A DNA stretch of 64,000 nt from Cytophagaceae bacterium (GTDB lineage Bacteria > Bacteroidota > Bacteroidia > Cytophagales > Spirosomataceae): the NCBI GenBank assembly GCA_016722655.1, contig JADKIR010000004.1, forward strand, positions 3,038,001 through 3,102,000, read 5' to 3'. Below are positions 27,454 to 36,613 of the stretch, piece by piece (within the stretch, counting starts at the first letter, position 1; each line of letters opens with the position of its first letter). A program made the position numbers and the translations under genes. The notes under the pieces are model-generated. The model worked only from the letters and a program-made list of their open reading frames with translations, ran no database searches and was not told the origin of the DNA.

Positions 27454-28524
27454 TTAACTAAAATTGGGTTGACCTGTTTGAATAATATTTCTTTTCCATA
27501 AATCGTCAATGGTGTAGTCGTCTAACCAAATTTTTAACTCACCTGAATTGAGGCGTTGAAAAATACTTTCACCGTTTACTTGGTCAACTGTAATAATATC
27601 TTCTGGTTCAAAGTGACTAATTAAGTCAGTAGATTGGGTTGCAATAATTACCTGGCAACCTTTTGCTGCAACTGATTTTATAAGACCTGCCAACTTTGCA
27701 ATAGCCGTTGGGTGTAAACCCAACTCAGGTTCATCTATGATAATGGTTTCAGGCAGCTGAGGCTGTAGAAAGAGAGTTGATAAAGCAATGAAACGAATAG
27801 TACCATCTGACAAATCATTTACACCGTAAATAGTAGAACTGTATTTACTTTGCCAACGTAATTTAAGATTTCCATTTTGCTCAGGTTTAAATATAAAATC
27901 TAAAAAGTAAGGAGCAATGCTTTGTATTGTTTTTATTATAAAATTATAAACAACTCTATTTTCAAGGTATATGAAGTAAAGAAATGCTCCTAAGTTGCTA
28001 CCTTTTTCGTAAAGTACAAATTTATCATTTTCAATATTAGATTCTTTGTTAAAAGGTGAATTTTCGCCTGTATCGTGAAAATGATATTTTGCTAATTGGT
28101 TAATATATGTCCTTATATATTTAGCTCTTTGCATGGTTTGAAAACGAAGAGTAGATTCATTATTAAAAGAAGCAATGTCGGCAGGGTTTTTATAATATGG
28201 ATTTTGATACCACATACCTTCTTTTGTGAAAATAAAACCTGTATCGCCTTTCTTGATTGTGAACGAATAGCCATTTGTGCCTCTGAAATAAAGATGCGTT
28301 GAAATCTCTTGGGTTTCTTTGTCTCCTTTGTGTAAAAAAGTATCAATACCTTTTAATGCTACAAACTCTTTAAGGTTGCGATTGTAGATCTGCTTTAAAA
28401 AATCAAAGAATGATAAAAAATTACTTTTACCGCTACCGTTTGCACCAATAAGTATATTTATTGGATTCAGCTTTAAGTTAAGTTGCTTTATGGACTTGTA
28501 TCCATTTATATCTATATTATTCAT
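27454..28524 (-). CDS. AAA family ATPase (AAA_21, SMC-like), partner of DUF4276
   Basis: A 356-residue ATPase starting at ATG 28524 (MNNIDINGYKSIK); the frame extends to 28548 from a non-ATG codon. Walker A is GANGSGKS (K33), the signature-like LSDGTIRFIAL is present, and Walker B is TIIIDEPELGLHP with the H-loop in IIATQSTDLI. This is the SMC/OLD-type compact ATPase of many two-gene phage-defence modules, e.g. the AAA partner in PARIS-like and Gabija-like systems, although those use other effector families. It lies 5 nt before the DUF4276 gene. A possible promoter is about 300 nt upstream. Confidence 0.85.
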   Translation of the reverse strand: MNNIDINGYKSIKQLNLKLNPINILIGANGSGKSNFLSFFDFLKQIYNRNLKEFVALKGIDTFLHKGDKETQEISTHLYFRGTNGYSFTIKKGDTGFIFTKEGMWYQNPYYKNPADIASFNNESTLRFQTMQRAKYIRTYINQLAKYHFHDTGENSPFNKESNIENDKFVLYEKGSNLGAFLYFIYLENRVVYNFIIKTIQSIAPYFLDFIFKPEQNGNLKLRWQSKYSSTIYGVNDLSDGTIRFIALSTLFLQPQLPETIIIDEPELGLHPTAIAKLAGLIKSVAAKGCQVIIATQSTDLISHFEPEDIITVDQVNGESIFQRLNSGELKIWLDDYTIDDLWKRNIIQTGQPNFS

Positions 28525-28912
28525 ACTTAATTTTTTCTTTAAGGTCAATTTTTTTTATGATCATACAGACTTTGATTGATTTCTCATAATTCCCTTTTAT
28601 TATTCTAATCTCTTTATAATTTTATTCTCCAAAAATCATTTTAAAATATTTTCATTTAAATTTTGGGATTATTGCTTATCTTTTTTGAGATTTTAAACCA
28701 TTCTAAAATGAGTGAATATGAAAAAGGACAATGCAACATGGATAAGAAATTGCAAATTTCCTAAAAACTATCATGTAGTTTGTGTTTTATCAATATTAAA
28801 CTAGACTCTAAAATTATTAGCAAATATAAAAGGACATTAATGTGAACAAATAATGATAGCCAAAAAAATAATGTAAACTGGTATTAAAAAGCATATTTTT
28901 AAAAAAAACACC
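28525..28912. other. Gene-free A/T-rich interval
   Basis: This 388-bp interval between the AAA ATPase and mnmE has no supported gene. A minus-strand TATATTTG box at 28821-28828 could serve the defence pair through a long leader; nothing else stands out. Confidence 0.5.
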
Positions 28913-30265
28913 CTACTTTCCGATACAAAACTTCCCGAAGATATTAGCAAGGAGGTCGTCGGTGGTGATTTGGCCGGTGATTTCACCCAGATGATGCAGA
29001 GCCAGACGGATATCCTGTGCCAGAAAATCACCCGTAACACCCATGTCAAGGCCGGTTAGCACTTCTTCGAGGGCTTCTTTAGTTTTTTGAAGATGCTCAA
29101 AATGCCTCAAATTACTAATGGTAGTGTCTTGGGCGGCAAAAAGTTTTGAAATGCTAACAATTTTATTTTTCAGTTCTTCAAGCCCAATTTCTTCTTTTGC
29201 CGAAATTGAAATTTTTTCTCCTGAAATATCAAAATCATAAGGTTTCTGATTTTCTGTGATATCAATTTTGTTCTTTACCCACAATATTTTACTATTAGTA
29301 GGATTGTCTTTTAAAACCTGCTTGATATACTCCAGATCTTCAATATTGTCATAAAGCATAACCACAATTTTGGCAGATTGCAGGGCTTTTTTGGAGCGTT
29401 CTATACCGATGGTTTCCACTTTGTCGGTGGTGTGGCGGATACCTGCCGTGTCAATAAACCTGAATTTTTGACCGCCGATATACAATACATCCTCGATTAC
29501 GTCGCGGGTTGTACCGGCGATTTCGGTTACAATGGCTTTCTCCTCATTGAGCAGGGCATTGAGCAGAGTCGATTTTCCGGCATTGGGTGCTCCGATGATG
29601 GCCACCGGGATACCTTCTTTGATGGCATTTCCACTTTCGAAGGAGTCAATCAAAGGATTGATTTGGCCTAAAATTTTGTAAATCAGGGTTTTGAGATCAT
29701 CCCGGTCTGCAAATTCCACGTCTTCTTCGCCAAAGTCGAGCTCCAACTCAACCAGGCTGGAAAAATGAATCAGTTCTTCTCTCAGAAATGCCAGTTTTTT
29801 GGAGAAACCACCTCTCAACTGTTCTATTGCAATTTTGTGGGAAGCCTCAGAGTCAGCAGCAATCAGGTCGGCCACGGCTTCCGCCTGAGCCAAATCAAAC
29901 TGCCCGTTAAGAAATGCCCGCTGGGTAAATTCTCCCGGACGGGCCATGCGACAGCCATTTTTGATGAGCAGTCTCAGAATATTTTTTACTATGAAATCAC
30001 TTCCATGGGTGCTGATTTCTATCGAATCTTCTTTTGTAAAAGATTTGGGAGATTTGAAAACACTAACCAAAACTTCATCAATGATGACTTCACCATCTTT
30101 GATTAAACCAAAGTGTATAGTATTACCCGCAACTTTTTGTAGGTTTTTACCATGAAAAACCTTGTTGACAATATCAATACAATCTATGCCCGAAACTCGG
30201 ATGACCGCAATGGCACCGATCCCCTGTGGGGTAGCTAAGGCACAAATACTTTCAAATTGATACAA
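28913..30265 (-). CDS. mnmE: tRNA uridine-5-carboxymethylaminomethyl modification GTPase MnmE
   Basis: A 450-residue GTPase that with MnmG modifies U34 in certain tRNAs. The N-terminal folate-binding domain (SICALATPQGIGAIAVIRVSG), central helical domain, G domain with P-loop GAPNAGKS, G2 (TTRD), G3 (DTAGI) and G4 (NKID), and the obligatory C-terminal motif FCIGK are all present. The start codon is TTG at 30265; no other start preserves the N-terminus. A -7 box lies 20 nt upstream. The length matches the family. Confidence 0.95.
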   Translation of the reverse strand: MYQFESICALATPQGIGAIAVIRVSGIDCIDIVNKVFHGKNLQKVAGNTIHFGLIKDGEVIIDEVLVSVFKSPKSFTKEDSIEISTHGSDFIVKNILRLLIKNGCRMARPGEFTQRAFLNGQFDLAQAEAVADLIAADSEASHKIAIEQLRGGFSKKLAFLREELIHFSSLVELELDFGEEDVEFADRDDLKTLIYKILGQINPLIDSFESGNAIKEGIPVAIIGAPNAGKSTLLNALLNEEKAIVTEIAGTTRDVIEDVLYIGGQKFRFIDTAGIRHTTDKVETIGIERSKKALQSAKIVVMLYDNIEDLEYIKQVLKDNPTNSKILWVKNKIDITENQKPYDFDISGEKISISAKEEIGLEELKNKIVSISKLFAAQDTTISNLRHFEHLQKTKEALEEVLTGLDMGVTGDFLAQDIRLALHHLGEITGQITTDDLLANIFGKFCIGK

Positions 30266-30284
30266 AATATCCTGTTTTTTTTTG

Positions 30285-30292
30285 CAAAATTA
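30285..30292 (-). promoter_or_regulatory. -7 box for mnmE
   Basis: TAATTTTG on the minus strand, 20 nt upstream of the mnmE TTG start. Confidence 0.4.
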
Positions 30293-30517
30293 CGAAATTA
30301 GTTCTTAGGAATGAGTGAATCTTAAATATCAAAAAAGTACCAGGTTGCGAGTGGCGAGTGCGGGTTGTGAGTTTTGAGTAGTGTGGTATCAGGTTTTTGG
30401 AATAAATATCAAGTCATTTGAATAACTATCAGTTATTGAGTGGATACTTCTGTGAAATTCTGTGAATTCTGTGAGATTAATTTTCATTCACAAAAATCTT
30501 CCATAAAAGAAATCATA

Positions 30518-30573
30518 AATCGATCACGATAGATTCTGTGTTAATCGTCAATCGATCCCGATAGCTATCGGGA
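30518..30573. repeat. 18-bp perfect palindrome with an imperfect upstream copy
   Basis: tcccgatagctatcggga (30556-30573) is a perfect palindrome. A related 15-bp sequence (30518-30532, aatcgatcacgatag) precedes it and matches 30550-30564 at all but one base. Such cccgatagctatcggg palindromes are dispersed repeats in Bacteroidota genomes, possibly REP-like (inference). Confidence 0.6.
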
Positions 30574-30621
30574 CATAAATCGAATTAATCCGAAAACGCA
30601 CCATTTTTTCGAATGATATAT

Positions 30622-30629
30622 TATTTTTG
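30622..30629 (+). promoter_or_regulatory. -7 box for the MBOAT operon
   Basis: TATTTTTG, 30 nt upstream of the MBOAT ATG. Confidence 0.4.
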
Positions 30630-30658
30630 GGATACCAAATAATTTACTGAAGCAAAAT

Positions 30659-32050
30659 ATGCTTTTCAATTCCTTACAGTTTGTACTTTTTTATATAGTA
30701 GTTACTATACTCTTTTTTCAACTTCGAAACAAAGGTCGTATTTGGCTATTGCTGCTTGCCTCTTCTTATTTTTATTTGGTTTTCAAGCCCATATATATCC
30801 TGATATTACTTGTAACCATCGTCGTAGATTATTTTGCAGGAATCTGGATTGCCAAAACCGACGGAAAAAAACGAAAATGGTTGTTGATTCTGAGTTTGAT
30901 TTCTAACATTGGCTTCCTGGCGTTTTTTAAATACTGGAATTTCCTCAACAATAACCTTACGATTTTGCTGGGATTGATGGGGATTCAAAATCCATTGCCT
31001 GATTACTCTCTGGAATTACCCATTGGCCTTTCTTTTCATACTTTTCAGGCGATGAGTTACACCATTGAGGTTTACAGAAGAAACCAAAAACCCGAAAAAG
31101 ATTTTATTGTTTACAGCCTCTATGTGATGTTTTATCCGCAACTGGTAGCGGGGCCTATCGAACGTCCGCAAAACCTCCTTCCCCAGTTTCATACTTATAT
31201 CAAATACAATTTTGAAAATCTCAAAGCCGGACTAATGATGATGGCCTGGGGCTTGTTTAAAAAAGTCGTAATCGCTGACAGGCTCTCGGTCATGGTAGAT
31301 TATTGTTATGACAATCCCACAGCATTTTCGGGACTTACCTTGCTGGTTGCCACCATATTTTTCGCATTTCAGATTTATTGCGACTTCTCGGGTTATTCTG
31401 ATATTGCTATAGGTGCGGCCCGAACCATGGGTTATAAACTCATGACCAATTTTGATGCTCCTTATCTGTCAAAAAGTATATCTGAATTCTGGCGGAGGTG
31501 GCATATTTCTCTTTCCACATGGTTTAAAGATTATTTATATATTCCTTTAGGAGGAAATAGGGTAGGGGAAATGCGACTTTATGCCAACTATCTGATTGTG
31601 TTTACTGTGAGTGGATTATGGCATGGAGCCGCCTGGACGTTTATTATCTGGGGTTTTTTACACGGTTTTTATCTCGTTATGGCAATCGTAAGGGATAAAT
31701 ATTTGCTTTTTAAACTTCCAAAATCATCTGTTTTATCAATGGTTTCAACGTTTGTTTTGGTAACTGTTGCCTGGGTGTTTTTTAGAGCTAAGGGATTGGG
31801 GAATGCTAAAATAATTCTTACAAAAATTATTACTTTAAACGACTTTTCGAGATTCGAAATGCCTTTTACCAATTCCGAATTTATCTTTAGTTGGTTATTG
31901 ATTTTGATTCTGTTTTTGAAAGATATTTATGTAAAAGAAATTTCAACAAAAAGCACACCGGCCTTTTATTTCAAGTTTGCCGGATTACTGATTTTGAGTT
32001 ACTTCCTGGGTATTTTCACTTCCAATCAGTTTATTTATTTTCAATTTTGA
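30659..32050 (+). CDS. MBOAT-family O-acyltransferase (AlgI/DltB-like)
   Basis: A 463-residue integral membrane protein with about ten hydrophobic segments. The MBOAT signature is visible: YPQLVAGPIERPQNLLPQF, FAFQIYCDFSGYSDIAIG, SEFWRRWHISLSTWFKDYLYIPLGGNR and the catalytic His in SGLWHGAAWTF. AlgI-like members pass acyl groups across the membrane for O-acetylation of secreted polysaccharides. The stop overlaps the next start (TGATG), so it is an operon with an AlgJ-like lipoprotein, the expected partner. The polysaccharide target is unknown. Confidence 0.92.
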   Translation: MLFNSLQFVLFYIVVTILFFQLRNKGRIWLLLLASSYFYLVFKPIYILILLVTIVVDYFAGIWIAKTDGKKRKWLLILSLISNIGFLAFFKYWNFLNNNLTILLGLMGIQNPLPDYSLELPIGLSFHTFQAMSYTIEVYRRNQKPEKDFIVYSLYVMFYPQLVAGPIERPQNLLPQFHTYIKYNFENLKAGLMMMAWGLFKKVVIADRLSVMVDYCYDNPTAFSGLTLLVATIFFAFQIYCDFSGYSDIAIGAARTMGYKLMTNFDAPYLSKSISEFWRRWHISLSTWFKDYLYIPLGGNRVGEMRLYANYLIVFTVSGLWHGAAWTFIIWGFLHGFYLVMAIVRDKYLLFKLPKSSVLSMVSTFVLVTVAWVFFRAKGLGNAKIILTKIITLNDFSRFEMPFTNSEFIFSWLLILILFLKDIYVKEISTKSTPAFYFKFAGLLILSYFLGIFTSNQFIYFQF

Positions 32051-33036
32051 TGAAAAATATTTTAAAATATTCAGCTTTAGTTTTCTTTGGGTTCCTTTGG
32101 TTTTTGGGTTGTTCAAAAACTACTACAAAATTCCTTTACGAAAAAGATATTTTGAAAGATGATTATCGGTATGGAGACCTTTATCGCTTGTCAAATCTGC
32201 CTCAGTTTAAAGACCCGAGAACAGAATGTCCAACAAAAAGAATTGCCCAAAAAGTTGATGCTACTTTATTTCTTGCCGGAGACAGTTTTACTGAAGAAGA
32301 AAGGATAAATTCTGGAAATTTTGTATCCAAAGAATACGTAAAAGCCGAAGTTGCTAAGCCCAATCCACCCCTAAAGTTAGCTCCCGGAAAGAAGATTCTT
32401 GTGATTGAAACTGTCGAAAGGCATCTTAGAGAGCGTTTTACTAAGGTTTGGCAGAATTGGGATATCAAAGAAGTTATTCAAGAACCTGATCAAAAAAAAT
32501 TTATTGAGAAGTTAATTGATCTAAAAATACCTTATGTTGAGGAATCACATCAGGCGGCACTATTTGGTTTTGATTTTATTTTGAAATTAAAAGAATGGAA
32601 GGCACTTTTCAATCAAAAAGTATTGGGAAAAGTAGATGAAAAAGTGACTCTTTCATCTGATGGGAAAAATATTTTGTATTTTCTTGATACCAATCCCGGT
32701 GTAAGTTCAAATTTTGACCCAATCCAGGATCAGGAAATAGAATTGATGGTTGAGAATTTAAATTCCACTTATGATTATTACCATAAACTTGGTTTCGATG
32801 AGGTTTATTTAAGTATTATTCCCAACAAAACAAGCAAATACGGTCAGGGCCTGGGCGAATACAACCATTTGATAGAAAGAATAGAGAAACATCCAAAACT
32901 GAAAATGCCAGTAATTTCAATTTTTGAGGAATTTCAAAAAGGCGATTATTATCTCAAAGGCGACTCACATTGGAACTGTGCCGGTCAACAAATCTGGGTC
33001 GATAAAATAAACGAGGCCGTCTTAAAAGTCAAGTAA
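32050..33036 (+). CDS. AlgJ/AlgX-like SGNH-hydrolase lipoprotein
   Basis: A 328-residue lipoprotein (lipobox FLGC) starting at ATG 32050, overlapping the MBOAT stop. The central GDSFTEEER (nucleophile Ser) and C-terminal GDSHWNCAG (catalytic Asp/His) match the SGNH-like acetyltransferase partners AlgJ/AlgX. With the upstream MBOAT it would acetylate an exported polysaccharide: MBOAT moves the acyl group, this protein transfers it in the periplasm (family knowledge). The protein is periplasmic by signal. Its end overlaps a convergent glycosyltransferase gene by 15 bp. Confidence 0.78.
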   Translation: MKNILKYSALVFFGFLWFLGCSKTTTKFLYEKDILKDDYRYGDLYRLSNLPQFKDPRTECPTKRIAQKVDATLFLAGDSFTEEERINSGNFVSKEYVKAEVAKPNPPLKLAPGKKILVIETVERHLRERFTKVWQNWDIKEVIQEPDQKKFIEKLIDLKIPYVEESHQAALFGFDFILKLKEWKALFNQKVLGKVDEKVTLSSDGKNILYFLDTNPGVSSNFDPIQDQEIELMVENLNSTYDYYHKLGFDEVYLSIIPNKTSKYGQGLGEYNHLIERIEKHPKLKMPVISIFEEFQKGDYYLKGDSHWNCAGQQIWVDKINEAVLKVK

Positions 33037-34179
33037 CATTCTTGCGTAGGCTTCGGCACAATGGCTTTCGAGATACTTTTTGCCGTCAACTTTCCTTTCC
33101 TCTGGGTTTTCAAAATACGACATGATTGTATCTTTGATACCTCCCACATCGTCTGGAGCCAGGGTTTTTCCTAAATAATATTTTATTACCTGGTCGTGCA
33201 TTACTCCATAATTGGAAACAATGACAGGTTTTTGGTGAGCCGCCGCAATCCCAACCACTCCGCTCGAACCAAAAAAGTTGAGGTTCATTCTTAATATCAC
33301 ATCTGCTTGAGCAAATGTTGCCTCCATCTCTTCATCAGATATAAATTGGTTATGGGTTATCAGCTGAAAAACAGAGCTTTCTGTAACCAGAGATTTGACT
33401 TTTTGCTCATATCCTGAAATGAATTTCCCTATCAATAAAAGTGTGATATTTTTCGAGATTTCGGATGGGATTTTATCAAGGGCTTTGATGATATTTTCAT
33501 TGTTTTTCCGCTCTTCCATATGACCAAACTGCAATAGAATCATGTTATTTGGCGGGATTCCATACTTTTTTCTCAGGTCAAAAGATTCTTCTTTCTGATA
33601 GATAAAAACCGGGTCAGGGAGATAAAATATTTTTTTAGAAAAAATTCCGTAAAATGATTTTACATTTTCATCATTCAAAACAAATACTTTACTGAGCCTG
33701 GAATTTAATAATGTTGGCAGAAAGGTTATCTTTTTCTGAATAATGTGCTTTAAGTAATTCAGTTTTGATTTAAAACTATTATTCTCAGGTTGCATTCTGT
33801 GATAAGGCCGAAACCAAATTCCGGATACCTTGAATCGAAATCGGGTGAAAGCAATTCCAAGCTGATATAGGTCAAATTCCATCAGAACTACTCTGTCAAT
33901 TAATAATTCTTCAGAAATCTTCTTAATTATATTCCACTGTGTCCAGTATTTAAAAAGACCTCTTTTTTGGATTTGTATTTTGGAGTTTTGCTCTCCGGAA
34001 AGTTTAAGTATTTTAATATTTTCTTTTTCAGATTTTAATTCAAAATTATCTGAATCATTGGTAAGAAAAAAATATTGATCATCCGTGTTCAGACTTTCAA
34101 TATAGAGCAAAAGGTTATTGATAAATCCGAATTTATGGCCATTGAGCTGTATGTTGAGGTCGGTAATCAGATATTTCAC
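33022..34179 (-). CDS. Glycosyltransferase (GT4-like)
   Basis: A 385-residue protein with a GT-B-like layout: a C-terminal nucleotide-sugar-binding half with NMILLQFGHMEERKNNENIIKAL, ITLLLIGKF and FGSSGVVGIAAAHQKPVIVSN, where the GT4 donor-site EX7E region (SSGVVGIAAA) is degenerate. The start codon is GTG at 34179. Cytoplasmic, no signal. It probably makes a polysaccharide or lipid-linked sugar; substrate is unknown. The 3-prime end overlaps the convergent AlgJ-like gene. Confidence 0.78.
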   Translation of the reverse strand: MKYLITDLNIQLNGHKFGFINNLLLYIESLNTDDQYFFLTNDSDNFELKSEKENIKILKLSGEQNSKIQIQKRGLFKYWTQWNIIKKISEELLIDRVVLMEFDLYQLGIAFTRFRFKVSGIWFRPYHRMQPENNSFKSKLNYLKHIIQKKITFLPTLLNSRLSKVFVLNDENVKSFYGIFSKKIFYLPDPVFIYQKEESFDLRKKYGIPPNNMILLQFGHMEERKNNENIIKALDKIPSEISKNITLLLIGKFISGYEQKVKSLVTESSVFQLITHNQFISDEEMEATFAQADVILRMNLNFFGSSGVVGIAAAHQKPVIVSNYGVMHDQVIKYYLGKTLAPDDVGGIKDTIMSYFENPEERKVDGKKYLESHCAEAYARMLLDF

Positions 34180-34338
34180 GGTAAATACGTAGTTTTTAAT
34201 ATTGCAAAAAGAAACACTTCTGAACTCACCTGATTTTGATATTTTACAGTTATTAAAGGCTGATCAATCGCAATTTTTTTATATTTTAAATCTATTCAAA
34301 ATCAAATATTAATTGAATTCAATCAAACTCAAATTCTA

Positions 34339-35652
34339 TTATTCATTTCTACCCTGATGATAAACATGCTTTGAAGGTAGTCTCAAAAGTAGCAAAAAGC
34401 CCAATGCAAAAACCACCACCAGGAATAATATTGAGTTTCGCATACTACCGGTAAGGGCATTTATAAGGCCAAAATAAATGTTCCGGCGGTAATTGATCCT
34501 TTTCCAGAATATCATAAATGAAAAATAACTGGCCGTGTGACTGATATCTTCAGGAATTAGCTTGGCAAATGTACTTCTTGAAAGCGACTGAATACCGCCC
34601 ATTACCAGACCCACCATAGCTGCTATGACATAAAACTGTTCGGCCGTAGTGGTGAAATATGCACCTATTGGTACCAACAACCAAATTAAAACTTCGATGC
34701 GGAGAGCGATAGAGTTTCCAAATAATCTTGAAAGATAAGAAGCCAGATAACTGCCCGGAATGGCCACCAACTGTATCAATAACAGTGTTGCAATGAGTCC
34801 ATCACGTGGGATTTTGAGTTCGTCCTGGGCAAAAAGTGTGGCCACATATATCACCGTCATAACGCCAAGATAATAAGTGAAATAGGCAGTAAGAAATTTG
34901 GTCAATAATCGGTTTGACTTTATTTCAATGATTACTTTTTTCAATTCTTTAATACCCAACTTTATCCATTTGGCTTCAAAAGGTTTGCTGCGGTCTTTGG
35001 GAAGAAAATAAAAGGGAATCTGAGCAAATACCACCCACCAAATTCCAACAGTAAGAAACGAAATTCTTGATGTCAATCCCGATTCAGTGTCAGCTTTGCT
35101 GAGTCCAAAGAATTCGGGTTTTAGGATTATTAAAAGGTTAAAAATCAATAGAATAACACTGCCTATGTAGCCAAATACAAAGCCACGGGCACTAAGTTTA
35201 TCATAGTTTTCTTCGGTAGCAATCTGAGGAATAAACGAATTATAAAACACCACGCTACCACCCCAACCTACAATGGATAATGCAAAAGCAATCATGGTGT
35301 TGTTGAGGTTGCCTTTTGTGAAGAAATAGAAATACATCACTGAAAAAGAACCCAAATAGCAAAAGAACTTCATGAAAAACTTGCGGCGACCGGAATAATC
35401 AGCAATTGATGTGAGTATTGGGGATAAAAATACCAGCAACAAGGCAGCCGCAGATATTGAATAACTGTAAAGAGAATTGTTGTTTACTTCAAAACCAAAA
35501 AACTCTACCATATTCCCACCGTCTTTTCCGATTGCAGTGGCGTGATAATACATCGGAAAGATCACCGTGGTTATCACCAGATTATGAACAGAATTGGCCC
35601 AGTCGTACATTGACCAGGCATTCCAGATTTTTTTATTATTAATGTAGTTCAT
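34339..35652 (-). CDS. UMF1-family (Atg22-like) MFS transporter, with a frame-compensated lesion
   Basis: A 437-residue membrane protein with about 12 hydrophobic segments. The N-terminal signature AWSMYDWANSVHNLVI is typical of the UMF1/Atg22-like group of MFS permeases in Bacteroidota. Near the C-terminus, residues at about 379-395 (FMIFWKRINYRRN) do not fit the family. Adding one base in each of three short homopolymers (34516-34518, 34498-34499, 34471-34474) would give a normal segment beginning FYDILEKGSITAGTFIFG. A -7 box (35679-35686) lies 27 nt upstream of ATG 35652. Substrate is unknown. Confidence 0.85.
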   Translation of the reverse strand: MNYINNKKIWNAWSMYDWANSVHNLVITTVIFPMYYHATAIGKDGGNMVEFFGFEVNNNSLYSYSISAAALLLVFLSPILTSIADYSGRRKFFMKFFCYLGSFSVMYFYFFTKGNLNNTMIAFALSIVGWGGSVVFYNSFIPQIATEENYDKLSARGFVFGYIGSVILLIFNLLIILKPEFFGLSKADTESGLTSRISFLTVGIWWVVFAQIPFYFLPKDRSKPFEAKWIKLGIKELKKVIIEIKSNRLLTKFLTAYFTYYLGVMTVIYVATLFAQDELKIPRDGLIATLLLIQLVAIPGSYLASYLSRLFGNSIALRIEVLIWLLVPIGAYFTTTAEQFYVIAAMVGLVMGGIQSLSRSTFAKLIPEDISHTASYFSFMIFWKRINYRRNIYFGLINALTGSMRNSILFLVVVFALGFLLLLRLPSKHVYHQGRNE

Positions 35653-36007
35653 CAAGAGGTTTGATAGGGTTCGGGCTTCAAATATAATATTTTACCCAAA
35701 TATCTCAATAGAAATGATGACGAAATAATATTTGGTGAAATAGTCATAACAACCGAATGAAAAGGTATCGAGATACCTTTGATTGAGGGTGGCAATGAAT
35801 ATGATGCCAAATATTATTGCAGTCCATGGCCTATTGAGAAATTTGGGTTTGATGCTCTAATGTACTAATTAGTTGTTTGGTAAGCGGATTGAAAGCCAAA
35901 ACAGATGTTTAGAAAACTGTTTTTTAGCTTTTAAAAATTTGTTTAAGGAATTCTAATTTATCTGAAAATATGTCCTGAAAAGGTTTATTGAAAATATCAG
36001 ATTTAAA
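35653..36007. other. Gene-free interval with a tight inverted repeat
   Basis: No gene is supported in this 355-bp interval. A 9-bp inverted repeat with a 2-nt gap (35761-35780, aaaggtatc/gataccttt) is present. The MFS promoter box is at 35679-35686 on the minus strand. Confidence 0.5.
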
Positions 36008-36556
36008 TTATTCTGAAATGGTTTTTCTCCAAAGTAATACTTCCCCGTCATCAGTAATTTCGGGTCCTATAAGCCGAAAACCATTATTAGTTAAAGTCTT
36101 TTGAGAAATAAGACCATCGGGAAAGGTATGTGCAATGATGGCCTTTACTTCAGGCTGCTGAAATACCCACTCACACAAACAAGCCAATGCCTCACTCATA
36201 TAGCCCCTGTTTCGGTATTTGATATCGGTGGCATAACCTGTCTCAGTTTCACCGGCATCATTGGGTAAGCCCGACAATCCGATTCCACCGATGGTAGCGT
36301 TTTCGGATTTTAAAACTATCAGCCAATTGGTAAACCAGGGGTATTGCTCGGGGTGAGCTTGAGTCATTGGTTTCCAGAAGTTTTCCAGGGCCTCATTAAA
36401 TGCCTCATCAAAAGGTTCCCCTGTTTCAATAAGACAATTTCTGATTCCCAGAATTAATGAGAGTTTTTCGGGTTGAGCATAAAAGCACAAGTGGTCGTAG
36501 TCAAGGGGAATCAGTTTCAAACGCTCTGATTCAATATAAAAAAATGGTTTTTGCAT
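36008..36556 (-). CDS. GNAT family N-acetyltransferase
   Basis: A 182-residue GNAT-fold protein, beginning ESERLKLIPLDYDHLCFY, which is typical of RimJ/RimL-like members that acetylate proteins or small amines. The acetyl-CoA-binding loop is visible in KYRNRGYMSEALACL. The start at ATG 36556 was preferred over the TTG at 36559. Cytoplasmic; substrate unknown. It lies between the MFS and a lipoprotein gene, all on the minus strand, but spacing is too large to prove an operon. Confidence 0.82.
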   Translation of the reverse strand: MQKPFFYIESERLKLIPLDYDHLCFYAQPEKLSLILGIRNCLIETGEPFDEAFNEALENFWKPMTQAHPEQYPWFTNWLIVLKSENATIGGIGLSGLPNDAGETETGYATDIKYRNRGYMSEALACLCEWVFQQPEVKAIIAHTFPDGLISQKTLTNNGFRLIGPEITDDGEVLLWRKTISE

Positions 36557-36613
36557 CAATAATAATTAATAATACTCAATAAAAAATCAAAATAATAATC
36601 CTGAACAATAGAA

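Larger units (their letters stand above)
30266..30658. other. Gene-free interval with degenerate repeats
   Basis: This 393-bp interval between mnmE and the MBOAT gene has no supported gene. It holds promoter-like boxes for both divergent neighbours, GT-rich degenerate repeats (about 30346-30400) and a palindrome cluster (30518-30573). Confidence 0.5.

Noticed and set aside
35761..35780. An inverted repeat as a terminator
   Set aside because: The 2-nt gap is too short for a stable hairpin loop and no T tract follows on either strand.
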